Positions 35,872 through 44,880 are shown, numbered from the stretch's first letter. The stretch is DNA of 58,708 nucleotides from Actinomadura roseirufa (GCF_900659635.1 NZ_CAACVB010000022.1:1-58708); one strand, 5' to 3'. Notes: generated by a model not told the origin, from the sequence alone. Program-made: numbers and translations.

Positions 35872-36366
35872 ATGACGCACACCCCAGGCAAGGTCGTCAC
35901 GCGTGACGACGTCGAGCCGGTCCGCTGGATGGGCGAGGAGGGACGGTTCCTGCTGCGCGGCGAGGACACCGGCGGCCTCTACAGCTTCTTCGAGGTGACC
36001 ACGTCCCCCGGCGGCGGGCCGCCGCTGCACATCCACGAGGCCGAGGACGAGGCGTTCTACGTCATCGAGGGCCGCTACTCGATCGTCCTCGGCGACGAGG
36101 AACACGACGCGCCCGCGGGCCGGCTGGTGTACGGGCCGCGCGGCGTGCCGCACAAGTTCCGCAACGTCTCGGACGGCCCGAGCAAGCTGCTGGTGGTCGC
36201 CACGCCGGGCGGTGTGGAGGGCTTCTTCGAGGGGCTGAGCGACCTCATGGCCAAGGGCGTGCCGCCCTCGCCGCCCGACATGATCGAGCTGGCGGCGCGC
36301 TACCACGTCGAGGGACTGGAGCAGGTGGGCCCGCCGCCGGGCGTGCGGCCGGGCACGCGGCCGTGA
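35872..36366 (+). CDS. Cupin-domain protein
   Basis: 164 residues with a single cupin barrel: motif 1 PLHIHEAEDEAFYVIEG (H-x-H-x-E type) and motif 2 GPRGVPHKFRNVS. Metal binding ligands are intact. C-terminus has a helical extension DMIELAARYHVEGLE. Cupins in polyketide clusters act as isomerases, cyclases or dioxygenases. It lies in the SDR-halogenase operon and overlaps the next gene by the stop (GTGA). Confidence 0.85.
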   Translation: MTHTPGKVVTRDDVEPVRWMGEEGRFLLRGEDTGGLYSFFEVTTSPGGGPPLHIHEAEDEAFYVIEGRYSIVLGDEEHDAPAGRLVYGPRGVPHKFRNVSDGPSKLLVVATPGGVEGFFEGLSDLMAKGVPPSPPDMIELAARYHVEGLEQVGPPPGVRPGTRP

Positions 36367-36773
36367 CCGGCCCGGGGGCGGGCACCGAGGCGAACAAGGC
36401 GCTGGCCCGGCGGTGGCTGCAGGAGGGCTGGGGCGGCGGCGACCTCGACCTGGCCGGGGAGGTGTTCGCGCCCGGGTTCACGCTGCGCGGGCGGCGCGTC
36501 GGCCCCGACGGGCCGCGGCGCAGCGTGAGCGGCGTCCGCGCGGCGTTCGCGGGTCTCGCCATCACCGTGGACCTCCAGGTCGCCGAGGGCGACCTGGTCG
36601 TCACGCACTTCACCGCCACCGGCCGGCACGTGGGCGAGTACCGGGGCATCGCGCCCACGGGCCGCACCGTGACCGCCTCCGGCATCCAGATCTGGACGGT
36701 CCACAACGGCCGCGCCATAGCCGACGTCAACGTCTTCGACGAATGGGGAATGGTCGAACAACTGCGCGCCTGA
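36363..36773 (+). CDS. SnoaL-like polyketide cyclase/hydroxylase family protein
   Basis: 136 residues, NTF2-like: ALARRWLQEGWGGGDLDLAGEVFAPGF, EGDLVVTHFTATGRHVGEYRGIAPTGRTV and IWTVHNGRAIADVNVFDEWGMVEQL. It starts at GTG overlapping the cupin stop. SnoaL-type proteins close rings by aldol condensation; SnoaL2/AclR types hydroxylate. The Asp in DEWG could be the acid-base residue. It is the last gene before a strong terminator. Confidence 0.85.
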   Translation: MTGPGAGTEANKALARRWLQEGWGGGDLDLAGEVFAPGFTLRGRRVGPDGPRRSVSGVRAAFAGLAITVDLQVAEGDLVVTHFTATGRHVGEYRGIAPTGRTVTASGIQIWTVHNGRAIADVNVFDEWGMVEQLRA

Positions 36774-36783
36774 CCGCCCCGAA

Positions 36784-36830
36784 CGAAAAGGATCCGGTTC
36801 CGCCACAGTGGCGGAACCGGATCCTTTTCG
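36784..36830. terminator. Bidirectional terminator, perfect 22-bp hairpin
   Basis: Arms 36784-36805 and 36809-36830 are exact inverse complements around loop CAG; arm ends CGAAAAGG.../...CCTTTTCG give A-tract and T-tract on both strands. It sits between convergent genes ending at 36773 and 36838, so it ends both transcripts. Confidence 0.92.
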
Positions 36831-36837
36831 TAGGCTC

Positions 36838-37905
36838 TTAAGCCCGCTTATGGCCAAGGACGACCGTATGACCGTCGTAGTCCTGGAGGAGGACCGCTTC
36901 GACGTCGGTGAAGCCCGCTTCGCGCATCCAGCCGATGCACTCGGACGCCTTGTAGCCCGAGCCGCCGACGCTGAGCGTCATGGCCAGGCTCAGCATCAAC
37001 GGGTTCAGCCGGTTCCGGTCCTCGTCGATCATCAGGTCGTGGACCATGAAGACGCCGCCGGGCCGCACCGCGTCGTAGGCCTTGCCGATGACGGTCTTGC
37101 GCTGCTCGGCCGTCCAGTTGTGCAGCGCGTGCCCGCACAGCAGCGCGTCGCCCTCCGGCAGCGGGTCCTGGAACCAGTCGCCGCCCTGGTAGGCCGCCCG
37201 GTCGTGGACGCCGAGGCGCTCCATGTGCTCGTGGAACAGCGGCTCGATCGGCGGCATGTCGAAGACGGTCGCGGTGAGGTGCGGGTGGGCCTGCAGCAGG
37301 ATCCCGGCGGTGTTGCCGCGGGCGCCGCCGAGGTCGACCAGCCGCGTCCAGCGGCTCCAGTCGATCCGCCGCGAGATCTCCCAGGCGATCTCGCTGCTCA
37401 GCGAGTCCTGCGCCTCCATGAACATGCGCTGCAGGTCGGCGCTGGCGTAGGTGTGCTCGAAGAACTCCGTGCCCTCCTTGCCCGGCGCGGCCTCCGGCTG
37501 CGGGCGCTCGGGGGGCTGGGGGGCCTGCGGCCGTCCGGTGCGCAGGACCTCGTCCAGCCCGTCCCAGGTGGGGCGCATGAAGTTGTCGACGAACGTGAGG
37601 TAGTGGCCCATGTAGTAGCGCTTGCCCGGCACCAGGTAGAAGTCGGCCTCGGCGCTGTTGGAGTAGCGGCCGCCGTCCCGTTCGAGCAGTTCCAGCGCGA
37701 CGAGGGCGTCGAGGAAGTCGTGGAGCGCGGTCGGCTGGAGCGTCAGCGCCTCGGCGAGCTGCTCCAGCGACGCCGGGCCGGTCGAGAGCTTCTCGAACAC
37801 GCCCAGCTGGCTCGCGGTCATGATCAGCTTGGTCTGCCAGAAGGCTGTGCTTAACGCGTAGACCTTCGCGGGCGGGAAGGGCGGTGCCTGGGTGGGGGTC
37901 GTCAT
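36838..37905 (-). CDS. O-methyltransferase (DnrK/TcmO-like)
   Basis: 355 residues. N-terminal dimerisation winged helix (LIMTASQLGVFEKLSTGPASLEQLAEALTLQPTALHDFLDAL), then the SAM domain with VDLGGARGNTAGILL (about residue 188), FDMPP, GDWFQDPLPEGDALLCGHALHNW and catalytic His in GHALHNW. This is the acetylserotonin O-methyltransferase-like family used for phenol O-methylation. A Pro-rich insert (about residues 137-150) is unusual. ATG 37905. Followed upstream by the flavin reductase gene on the same strand, 59 bp away. Confidence 0.9.
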   Translation of the reverse strand: MTTPTQAPPFPPAKVYALSTAFWQTKLIMTASQLGVFEKLSTGPASLEQLAEALTLQPTALHDFLDALVALELLERDGGRYSNSAEADFYLVPGKRYYMGHYLTFVDNFMRPTWDGLDEVLRTGRPQAPQPPERPQPEAAPGKEGTEFFEHTYASADLQRMFMEAQDSLSSEIAWEISRRIDWSRWTRLVDLGGARGNTAGILLQAHPHLTATVFDMPPIEPLFHEHMERLGVHDRAAYQGGDWFQDPLPEGDALLCGHALHNWTAEQRKTVIGKAYDAVRPGGVFMVHDLMIDEDRNRLNPLMLSLAMTLSVGGSGYKASECIGWMREAGFTDVEAVLLQDYDGHTVVLGHKRA

Positions 37906-37964
37906 CGTGGGTCTCCTCGTCTGCTCGGACCCGGCCGGGCCCGTCCGGGACGGGTCGCGGCCGG

Positions 37965-38507
37965 CTACTCGTGCCAGGCGGACCACCACTGCAGTTCGGT
38001 GTTGAGAGAGCGGTAGCCGCCGGCGAAGAACACCAGGGGCTCGGCGTGGTCGTCGGGGGCCGTCTCCAGTGCCGCGACGCGGCCGATGACGACGTCGTGG
38101 TCGCCCGCCGGGACCGCGCGCGGCTCGACGCACTCGAACACGGCGAGCGCGCTCGGCAGCATCGGCACGCCGGTGCGGCCGTGCCGCGGCTCCAGCGTGT
38201 CGAAGCGGTCGAGGCCGCGGCCGGCGAACCGCCAGCACAGCGCGAGCTGCCCCTCCCGCAGGATGTTCACGGCGAACGCGCCGGCCTTGGTGAACACCGG
38301 GTGCAGGGAGGACGACCGGGCGACGCAGAACAGCACCAGGGGCGGGTCCAGCGACACCGATGTGAAGGAGTTGACCGTCATCCCGACGGGGATCCCGCCG
38401 GGACCCGCCGCCGTCACGACGGCCACGCCGGTGGCGAATCTGCCGAACGCCGCGCGGAGCCGGCGTGGTTCCAGGCCGTCCACCGTCCGCGGGTCAGGGG
38501 TTCGCAT
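37965..38507 (-). CDS. Flavin reductase (HpaC-like)
   Basis: 180 residues. FATGVAVVTAAGPGGIPVGMTVNSFTSVSLDPPLVLFCVARSSS (residues about 24-66) is the flavin-binding core, followed by FAVNILREGQ. It supplies reduced FMN/FAD to partner oxygenases or halogenases. Candidates in the cluster are the halogenase-like protein at 34186 and the luciferase-like protein at 48076. ATG 38507 with GGGAGGACC directly upstream. First gene of the leftward operon with the O-methyltransferase. Confidence 0.9.
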   Translation of the reverse strand: MRTPDPRTVDGLEPRRLRAAFGRFATGVAVVTAAGPGGIPVGMTVNSFTSVSLDPPLVLFCVARSSSLHPVFTKAGAFAVNILREGQLALCWRFAGRGLDRFDTLEPRHGRTGVPMLPSALAVFECVEPRAVPAGDHDVVIGRVAALETAPDDHAEPLVFFAGGYRSLNTELQWWSAWHE

Positions 38508-38623
38508 GGTCCTCCCGTTCCCGGTTCGTCGATATCCGGGTGCGTCCGCGTCAGTGTCCGGCGCCCGGCTCGAGGACGGCTTGGGCCGCGCCGCGCCGCC
38601 GCGGGCGCCTTCGAGCGGCCGAG

Positions 38624-38652
38624 TCCAGCGCTTCTGCATCGCCGGTCAAGCG
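38624..38652 (+). promoter_or_regulatory. Candidate SARP heptamer repeats, minimal PKS operon
   Basis: TCCAGCG at 38624, TGCATCG at 38635 and TCAAGCG at 38646, each 11 bp apart, ending 61 bp before the cupin start. A further TCGAGCG lies at 38611, off register by two bases. This region separates the rightward KS operon from the leftward flavin reductase operon. Confidence 0.55.
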
Positions 38653-38713
38653 GGCGGCCGCACCGTGGGTCCGGTGATCCCGCCACGGGTCTGTCTGGTT
38701 AAGGAGCCGTTTC

Positions 38714-39133
38714 GTGTCCACAGCGCGAGCTCAGAAGGTCACTGCCGCGGATGTCACCCCTAACCGCCGCCGCGGTGGGGACATCCGCGTACTGCTGAGC
38801 CCCAAGACCGTCAAGTCCACCTCCGGCTTCATGGGAGAGCTGACGCTCGAGCCCGGTGAGTTCGTCTCCGAGCACCGGCACCCGTACTCGGAGGAGTTCC
38901 TCTACGTCGTGCGGGGCTCGCTGCTCATGAGGGTCGAGGAGGAGACCGTCCGGCTCGGGCCGGGCGACTCGCTCATGGTGCCCATCAACGACCGGCACCG
39001 GCTGGAGAACGACGGCGCCGAGCGGGCGTTCGTCATCTTCCACCTGAGCCCGCTGGCGCCGCGGCCCGACCTCGGCCACGTCGACACCGAGCCGCTGCCG
39101 CACCCCGACGAGATCGCACCGAAGGTCGGCTGA
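38714..39133 (+). CDS. Cupin-domain polyketide protein (TcmJ-like)
   Basis: 139 residues. Cupin motif 1 [21 protein letters not shown] and motif 2 [12 protein letters not shown] retain the metal-binding His and Glu residues. Cupins of this kind (TcmJ and relatives) lie directly next to the ketosynthase genes in many tetracenomycin- and pentangular-type clusters and are thought to help cyclisation or oxidation. GTG start, 2 bp before the KS-alpha gene: same operon. Confidence 0.87.
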   Translation: MSTARAQKVTAADVTPNRRRGGDIRVLLSPKTVKSTSGFMGELTLEPGEFVSEHRHPYSEEFLYVVRGSLLMRVEEETVRLGPGDSLMVPINDRHRLENDGAERAFVIFHLSPLAPRPDLGHVDTEPLPHPDEIAPKVG

Positions 39134-39135
39134 CC

Positions 39136-40407
39136 ATGAGCGAGGAACGCAGGGTCGTCATCACCGGGATCGGTGTCGTGGCCCCCGGCGGCATCGGCAC
39201 CAAGAACTTCTGGGGCATGCTCACCGCCGGCCGGACGGCGACGCGCACCATCTCCCTGTTCGACCCGACCGGGTTCCGGTCGCGGGTGGCCGCCGAGTGC
39301 GACTTCGACCCCGCGGCGCACGGGCTCACGCCCCAGGAGATCCGCCGGATGGACCGCGCCGCGCAGCTCGGCTCGGTGGCCGCCGACGAGGCGATCGCCG
39401 ACAGCGGGCTGGAGCGCGGCGCGCTGCGGCCGGACCGGATCGGGGTCAGCCTCGGCAGCGCGGTCGGCTGCACGATGGGCCTGGAGCAGGAGTACATCGT
39501 CCTCAGCGACGGCGGCCGGATGTGGGAGGTCGACCACGAGTACGGCGTCCCCCAGCTGTACGGCTACATGGTGCCGAGCACGCTGGCCGTGGAGGTGGCC
39601 TGGCGGGCCGCCGCCGAGGGGCCGGTGTCGCTGATCTCCACCGGCTGCACCTCCGGGCTGGACGCCGTCGCGCACGGCGCGCAGCTCATCCGCGAGGGCA
39701 GCGCCGACATCATGATCGCCGGTGCCACCGACGCGCCGATCTCGCCGATCACCTCCGGCTGCTTCGACGCGATCAAGGCGACGACGCCGAACAACGCCGA
39801 CGCCGAGCACGCCTCGCGGCCGTTCGACCGCGACCGGGACGGGTTCGTCCTCGGCGAGGGCTCGGCGGTGTTCGTGCTGGAGGAGCTGTCGGCGGCGCGG
39901 GCCCGCGGCGCGCACGTCTACGCCGAGGTCGCCGGGTTCGCCAGCCGGAGCAACGCCTTCCACATGACCGGCCTCAAGCCGGACGGCCGTGAGATGGCCG
40001 AGGCCATCAGGGTCGCGATGGAACGGGCCGGGCTGAACCCCGAGGACATCGACTACATCAACGCCCACGGGTCGGGCACCAAGCAGAACGACCGGCACGA
40101 GACGGCGGCGTTCAAGCGCAGCCTCGGGCGGCGCGCCTACGAGGTGCCGGTCAGCTCGATCAAGTCGATGATCGGGCATTCGCTGGGCGCGATCGGCTCC
40201 ATCGAGGTGGCCGCGAGCGCGCTCGCGATCGAGCACAACGTGGTGCCGCCGACGGCGAACCTGCGCACCCCCGACCCCGAGTGCGACCTGGACTACGTGC
40301 CGATCACGGCGCGCGACCACCGCACCGACGTCGTGCTCAGCGTCGGCAGCGGCTTCGGCGGGTTCCAGACCGCCATGCTGCTGGCCCGGCCCGGGGAGGC
40401 CGCGTGA
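39136..40407 (+). CDS. Type II PKS ketosynthase alpha
   Basis: 423 residues, standard KS-alpha length. Active-site Cys171 in STGCTSGLD, His311 in INAHGSGT and His348 in [10 protein letters not shown]-terminus [15 protein letters not shown] is canonical. It catalyses decarboxylative condensation of malonyl units on the ACP, as a heterodimer with the chain length factor encoded next (GTGA overlap). Close in pattern to KS-alpha proteins of pentangular and spore-pigment systems, but no specific product is claimed. Confidence 0.97.
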   Translation: MSEERRVVITGIGVVAPGGIGTKNFWGMLTAGRTATRTISLFDPTGFRSRVAAECDFDPAAHGLTPQEIRRMDRAAQLGSVAADEAIADSGLERGALRPDRIGVSLGSAVGCTMGLEQEYIVLSDGGRMWEVDHEYGVPQLYGYMVPSTLAVEVAWRAAAEGPVSLISTGCTSGLDAVAHGAQLIREGSADIMIAGATDAPISPITSGCFDAIKATTPNNADAEHASRPFDRDRDGFVLGEGSAVFVLEELSAARARGAHVYAEVAGFASRSNAFHMTGLKPDGREMAEAIRVAMERAGLNPEDIDYINAHGSGTKQNDRHETAAFKRSLGRRAYEVPVSSIKSMIGHSLGAIGSIEVAASALAIEHNVVPPTANLRTPDPECDLDYVPITARDHRTDVVLSVGSGFGGFQTAMLLARPGEAA

Positions 40408-41615
40408 GCGGGCCCGTCGTCACCGGCCTCGGCGCCGTCACGCCGCTCGGTCTCGGCGCCGAGGAGCACTGGCGGGCGACGCTGGCGGGCCGGCGCGGGC
40501 TCGGGCCGATCACCCGGTTCGACTCCTCGTCCTACCCGGTGCGGCTGGCGGGCGAGGTCCGCGGCTTCACGGCGGCCGAGCACGTGCCGAGCCGCGTCAT
40601 CCCGCAGACCGACCACTGGACCCACATGGGCCTCGCGGCGGCGCAGCTCGCGCTGTCGGACGCCGAGGTGGACCCGGCGGAGCTGAACGAGTACGAGATG
40701 GCGGTGGTCACCGCCGCCTCGTCGGGCGGCACCGAGTTCGGCCAGCGGGAGATGGTGAACCTGTGGGGCCGCGGGCCGGGCTTCGTCGGCGCCTACCAGT
40801 CGATCGCCTGGTTCTACGCGGCGACCACCGGGCAGATCTCCATCCGGCACGGCATGCGCGGCCCCTGCGGCGTCATCGCGACCGAGCAGGCGGGCGGGCT
40901 GGACGCGCTGGCGCACGCCCGGCGGCTGCTGCGCGACGGCACGCGGGTCGCGGTGAGCGGCGGCGCCGACGCCTCGCTCTGCCCGTACGGGCTGGTCGCC
41001 CAGCTCAGCTCGGGCCGGCTCAGCGTCAGCCCCGACCCCGAGCGGGCCTACGTCCCGTTCGACCCGGAGGCCGCCGGTTACGTGCCGGGGGAGGGCGGCG
41101 CGCTGCTGATCGTCGAGGACGCCGGGCACGCCGCGCGCCGCGGCGCCCCGCGGATCTACGGCGAGATCGCCGGGTACGGGGTCACCTTCGACCCGCCGCC
41201 CGGCTCGGACCGTCCGCCGGCGCTGCGCCGGGCGATCGAGAACGCGCTCGCCGACGCCGGTGTCGCGCCGGGTGACGTGGACGTCGTGTTCGCCGACGCG
41301 ATGGGCGTGCCGGAGCTCGACCGGGTCGAGGTGGAGGCGCTCACGGCGGTGTTCGGGCCGCGCGGCGTGCCGGTGACCGCGCCGAAGACCATGACCGGTC
41401 GGCTGTACGCGGGCGGGGCGTCGCTGGACACCGTGACGGCGCTGCTGGCGGTCAGGGACTCGGTGATCCCTCCGACGGTGGCCGTGCGGACCGCGCCGGA
41501 CGGGCTCGACCTCGTCCTGGACGCCCCGCGCGAGGCGCCGGTGCGGTGCGCGCTGGTCGTCGCCCGCGGCTACGGGGGGTTCAACTCGGCATTGGTGGTC
41601 CGCGCGATCGCCTGA
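40404..41615 (+). CDS. Type II PKS chain length factor (KS-beta)
   Basis: 403 residues, KS-like but with Gln162 replacing the active Cys ([10 protein letters not shown]), the hallmark of chain length factors and the residue that drives malonyl decarboxylation for priming. Residue Thr110 in [11 protein letters not shown] lies where the actinorhodin CLF carries a bulky Phe; smaller side chains there allow longer chains (from memory of the family, so moderate confidence). GTG start overlaps the KS-alpha stop. No ACP gene follows, unlike most type II clusters; a DUF1772 gene does. Confidence 0.96.
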   Translation: MSGPVVTGLGAVTPLGLGAEEHWRATLAGRRGLGPITRFDSSSYPVRLAGEVRGFTAAEHVPSRVIPQTDHWTHMGLAAAQLALSDAEVDPAELNEYEMAVVTAASSGGTEFGQREMVNLWGRGPGFVGAYQSIAWFYAATTGQISIRHGMRGPCGVIATEQAGGLDALAHARRLLRDGTRVAVSGGADASLCPYGLVAQLSSGRLSVSPDPERAYVPFDPEAAGYVPGEGGALLIVEDAGHAARRGAPRIYGEIAGYGVTFDPPPGSDRPPALRRAIENALADAGVAPGDVDVVFADAMGVPELDRVEVEALTAVFGPRGVPVTAPKTMTGRLYAGGASLDTVTALLAVRDSVIPPTVAVRTAPDGLDLVLDAPREAPVRCALVVARGYGGFNSALVVRAIA

Positions 41616-41640
41616 GGAAGCGGAAAACCGGAGGAGAGCG

Positions 41641-42099
41641 ATGTCCGAGGTCCTGATGCTGGTCGCCCTGATGGGCAACGCGGTCGCGGTGGGAGTGTTC
41701 TGCGCGACCGTCCTCGGCGGCGTCCCCCTGCTGCTCGCGCTGCCCGGTGAGCAGTACGTGCACGCCCACGGGTTCCTGGCGACCCGGTACGACCCGTTCA
41801 TGCCGATCACCATCCTGGTGACCGCCCTGTCGGACCTGGCGCTGGTGGCGGCCGGCCCCGGCGCCGGGATCCGGGTGCTGGGCGGCGCCGCCGGGCTCGC
41901 CATGGTGTCGGTGATCACGGTGTCGATCACCAAGAACGTGCCGATCAACCACTGGGTGGCGGCGCAGGACCCGGCGTCGCTGCCGGCGGACTGGCCGGAG
42001 CGGCGCAGCAGGTGGCGCCGGTGGAACGCGATCCGCTCGGCGCTGGCGTGCTCGGCGCTGGCGGTCAACCTGGCCGCCGCGATGGTCCTGGTCGTCTGA
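41641..42099 (+). CDS. DUF1772 / anthrone-oxygenase-like membrane protein (copy 3)
   Basis: 152 residues with four hydrophobic segments. Signature YVHAHGFLATRYDPFMP, then NVPINHWVAAQDPASLPADW and R.RW..WNAIRS, parallel to copies at 20925 and 26579. It takes the place where an ACP would normally be, 25 bp after the CLF, so it is made together with the minimal PKS. That suggests a central role in the pathway, for example early oxidation of an anthrone-like intermediate (inference). Confidence 0.83.
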   Translation: MSEVLMLVALMGNAVAVGVFCATVLGGVPLLLALPGEQYVHAHGFLATRYDPFMPITILVTALSDLALVAAGPGAGIRVLGGAAGLAMVSVITVSITKNVPINHWVAAQDPASLPADWPERRSRWRRWNAIRSALACSALAVNLAAAMVLVV

Positions 42100-42150
42100 C
42101 CCGGGCGGGCCGGCTCCCCTTGATTCGGCCCGCCCGATATTACATAAATT

Positions 42151-42193
42151 AACGTCCAGCATCACCATCATCGATGGCGGTGCTGGACGTTTT
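42151..42193 (+). terminator. Terminator after the minimal PKS operon
   Basis: AACGTCCAGCA (42151-42161) and its exact inverse complement (42181-42191), 19-base loop, then TTT. It lies 52 bp after the DUF1772 stop, in an AT-rich stretch. Confidence 0.75.
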
Positions 42194-42260
42194 CGCTGTC
42201 CGGCCGGTCTCGACACGTCTTTGACGGATGGTCATCTGGTAATTGAATCACCGGGTTCGT

Positions 42261-42278
42261 ATACTCGTGGAAGAGTAT
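42261..42278. promoter_or_regulatory. PadR-type operator overlapping a -10 element
   Basis: ATACTC-N6-GAGTAT, a perfect inverted repeat 19 bp before the PadR start. The -10-like TATACT (42260-42265) overlaps its left arm, so repressor binding would block RNA polymerase. Fits autoregulation by the PadR protein. Confidence 0.6.
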
Positions 42279-42296
42279 CCGTTGGCGGGGAGTTCA

Positions 42297-42935
42297 ATGG
42301 CCAAGCGAAAAGTCTCCAATCCGCTCGCGTTGGCGGTGCTCGCCGCGCTCTTCGAGCGGTCGATGCACCCGTACGAACTGGCCGCGATGCTCAAGGCGCG
42401 CGGTAAGGAACAAAGCGTCCGGATGAACTATGGATCGCTCTACACGGTCGTGGACGCCCTTTCTCGCGCCGGGTTCATCGAGCCCGTCGACACCTTCCGC
42501 GAAGGCCGCCGCCCCGAGCGCACCGTGTACGCGCTGACCGTGTCCGGGCGCGCGGAGCTCAAGGAGTGGCTCAGCGAGATCCTGCGCACGCCGGCCAAGG
42601 AGTACCCGGAGTTCGAGTCGGGTCTGTCCCTGATGCCGGTGCTGCTCCCCGAGGAGGTCGTCGGGCTGCTGGAGGAGCGGGTGAAGGCGCTGGACGTCCG
42701 GATCGCCGAGGTGCGGGCGTTCATGGAGCAGATGCGCGAGACCGGCCTGCGGCGGCTGTTCATCATCGAGACCGAGTACCACGAGGCGCTGCTGCGCGCC
42801 GAGCACTGCTGGGTGCGCGGGCTCATCGCGGAGTTCGAGGGGGGTTCCTACGAGGACCTCGAAGCATGGCGGCGATGGCACGCCAGTGTGATCGCCGAGC
42901 GCGGGTTCGCCGAAGAAGAGGAGAGCATGCTCTGA
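42297..42935 (+). CDS. PadR-family transcriptional regulator
   Basis: 212 residues. N-terminal winged helix: NPLALAVLAALFERSMHPYELAAMLKARG, MNYGSLYTVVDALSRAGFIEPV and the wing RPERTVYALTVSGRAEL; long C-terminal helical domain for dimerisation (EERVKALDVRIAEVRAFMEQM). PadR proteins usually sense phenolic or drug-like molecules and repress efflux genes. The DrrAB-type exporter genes follow, 167 bp downstream of its stop, so they are the probable target with the pathway product as inducer. Confidence 0.9.
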   Translation: MAKRKVSNPLALAVLAALFERSMHPYELAAMLKARGKEQSVRMNYGSLYTVVDALSRAGFIEPVDTFREGRRPERTVYALTVSGRAELKEWLSEILRTPAKEYPEFESGLSLMPVLLPEEVVGLLEERVKALDVRIAEVRAFMEQMRETGLRRLFIIETEYHEALLRAEHCWVRGLIAEFEGGSYEDLEAWRRWHASVIAERGFAEEEESML

Positions 42936-42941
42936 ATAGGC

Positions 42942-42978
42942 GGGGCCCGGCGGGTGGTGGTGCACCCGCCGGGGCCCC
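42942..42978 (+). terminator. Hairpin after PadR gene
   Basis: CCCGGCGGGTG (42946-42956) pairs with CACCCGCCGGG (42963-42973), extended by a GGGG/CCCC pair with a one-base bulge. It lies 7 bp after the PadR stop. It suggests the exporter genes have their own promoter or partial read-through. Confidence 0.6.
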
Positions 42979-43102
42979 GATCCCTTGATCGATGCCGGAC
43001 GGCGGCGATCGGAGAACGGTGGTGCTCCCTTTTTCCAGCGTATGCCCGATCGCCTCTCATGAGCACGATCCAAGGACACATGACATCCGTGGGAGTGCGC
43101 TG

Positions 43103-44077
43103 ATGACCACTGAGAGCCTCGCCATCGAGGTCGAGGACGTGACCAAGACCTATTCCAATGGCGTCCGCGCCGTGGAGGGGGTCTCCTTCACGGTGCGGAG
43201 CGGTACCGTCTTCGGCCTCCTCGGGCCGAACGGCGCGGGCAAGTCCACCATCATCAAGATCCTCACGACGCTCACCCGGCCCGGCTCCGGGACCGTCCGG
43301 GTGGCCGGCGTCGACGTCGTCAAGGAGCCGGTGCTGGCCCGGCGCGTGATCGGCTGCGTCGCCCAGCAGGGCGGCGGCGACCCGTCCGCGACGAGCCGGG
43401 AGAGCCTGACCCTCCAGGGCCGCCTGTACGGGCTGGGCGGGCGGCGGCTGCGCACCCAGGTCGACCTCCTGCTGGAGCGGTTCGGGCTGGGGGAGTGCGC
43501 CGACCGGCCGATCCGGACCTTCTCCGGCGGGATGCGCCGCCGGCTGGACGTCGCCCTCGGCCTGGTGCACGAGCCGCACGTGCTGTTCCTGGACGAGCCG
43601 ACGACCGGGCTGGACCCCGAGACGCGGACCGAGCTGTGGGCCGAGATCTTCGGGATGGCGGCCGTCGGCATCACCGTCGTGCTGTCCACCCACTATCTGG
43701 AGGAGGTGGAGGAACTCGCCGACACCCTGGCCATCCTGGACCGGGGAAGGATCGTCGCGATGGGCACGCCCAGCCAGCTCAAGAGCGAGGCCGGCGGGGA
43801 CGCGCTGCGCGTGGAGCTGGTCGAGCCGCCCGGCGAGTCGAAGGTCCGCAAGGCCCTGGCGTGCGTGGAGGGCGTGGGCGACATCATGGTCGCCGGCTGC
43901 GGCCTCAGCGCGCGGGTGCAGCGCGGCGCGGTCAGCGCGCCGTACCTGGTCGCCGCGCTGGAGTCGGCGGGGGTCCACGTGGTGTCGCTGACGCTGTCGG
44001 CCCCGACGATCGGGGACGTCTACCGGCAGCACGCCGGACGGACGCTGCGCAGCGTGCAGGAGGCTCCGAGCCGATGA
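43103..44077 (+). CDS. Drug exporter ABC ATPase (DrrA-like)
   Basis: 324 residues. Walker A GPNGAGKST, signature FSGGMRRRLDVA, Walker B VLFLDEPTTGLDP and switch His in STHYLEE. C-terminal domain of about 90 residues as in DrrA. Provides energy for export by the membrane protein encoded next, whose start overlaps its stop (ATGA). DrrAB-type pumps export aromatic polyketides such as daunorubicin, so this is probably a self-resistance system for the cluster product. Confidence 0.94.
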   Translation: MTTESLAIEVEDVTKTYSNGVRAVEGVSFTVRSGTVFGLLGPNGAGKSTIIKILTTLTRPGSGTVRVAGVDVVKEPVLARRVIGCVAQQGGGDPSATSRESLTLQGRLYGLGGRRLRTQVDLLLERFGLGECADRPIRTFSGGMRRRLDVALGLVHEPHVLFLDEPTTGLDPETRTELWAEIFGMAAVGITVVLSTHYLEEVEELADTLAILDRGRIVAMGTPSQLKSEAGGDALRVELVEPPGESKVRKALACVEGVGDIMVAGCGLSARVQRGAVSAPYLVAALESAGVHVVSLTLSAPTIGDVYRQHAGRTLRSVQEAPSR

Positions 44078-44856
44078 GGGAAGGCGCCGCCCAGCTGTAC
44101 CACATGACGGTCCGTGACCTGCGCAGCACCCTCCGCCAGCCGACCTACGTCGTGGCCGCCCTGGTCCAGCCGATGCTCTGGCTCCTGCTGTTCGGCCAGT
44201 TGTTCACCCCCCTGATGGAGACCACCCCGGGAACCGCCGCCACCGGCTCCTACACCGTCTTCCTGACCCCCGGCGTCGTCGCCCTGACCGCGGTGTTCGC
44301 CAGTGGCTGGAGCGGGGTGGTCCTCGTGACCGAGATGGAGCAGGGCCTGCTCAACCGGTTCCTGGTCACCCCCGTCCGGCGTTGGGCGCTGATCGCGGGA
44401 CGGCTCGCGCAGCAGGCCATCGTCGTCCTCGCGCAGGCGGTGTTCGTGCTGCTGATCGGGGTGTCGTGCGGAGCGCGCTTCCACGGCGGGATCCTCATCC
44501 TGCTGGCGTTCCTCGCCGCCATGACGCTGTGCACGATCGCGTTCGCGTCACTGTCGAACGCGCTCGGCCTGATCACCCGCAGCCACCAGACGGTGGTCGC
44601 CATCGCCCAGTTCATGGTGCTGCCGCTGGCGTTCCTGTCGGAGATCTTCGTCCCGCGCGAGGAGATGCCGGCCTGGATGAGCGCCGTCGCCACGGTCAAC
44701 CCGGTGAACTGGCTCGTCGAGATCGGCCGGCAGTCGATCAGCGAGGACGTCGAGTGGGACGACGTCCTCGGCCGCGGCTGCGGGCTGCTGGCCATCGCCC
44801 TCGCCTCCTTCTGGCTGTCCACGCTGGCGCTGCGCGTCTACCAGCGGCAGGTGTGA
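44074..44856 (+). CDS. ABC-2 type exporter permease (DrrB-like)
   Basis: 260 residues with six membrane segments. The N-terminal MTVRDLRSTLRQPTYVVAALVQPMLWLLLFGQLF and the conserved FLSEIFVPREEMPAWMSAVATVNPVNWLVE (residues about 188-217) are typical of ABC-2 permeases. It forms the membrane part of the DrrA-like pump, coupled by ATGA overlap. Ends at a hairpin terminator shared with the convergent antiporter gene. Confidence 0.93.
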   Translation: MREGAAQLYHMTVRDLRSTLRQPTYVVAALVQPMLWLLLFGQLFTPLMETTPGTAATGSYTVFLTPGVVALTAVFASGWSGVVLVTEMEQGLLNRFLVTPVRRWALIAGRLAQQAIVVLAQAVFVLLIGVSCGARFHGGILILLAFLAAMTLCTIAFASLSNALGLITRSHQTVVAIAQFMVLPLAFLSEIFVPREEMPAWMSAVATVNPVNWLVEIGRQSISEDVEWDDVLGRGCGLLAIALASFWLSTLALRVYQRQV

Positions 44857-44880
44857 CCGTCCCCCGCCCCTGACCCGCCA

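Noticed and set aside
43034..43075. SARP-type heptamers upstream of the DrrAB-type exporter
   Set aside because: TCCAGCG at 43034 has no partner at 11 bp; TCATGAG/TCCAAGG are 12 bp apart. The exporter looks PadR-controlled instead.
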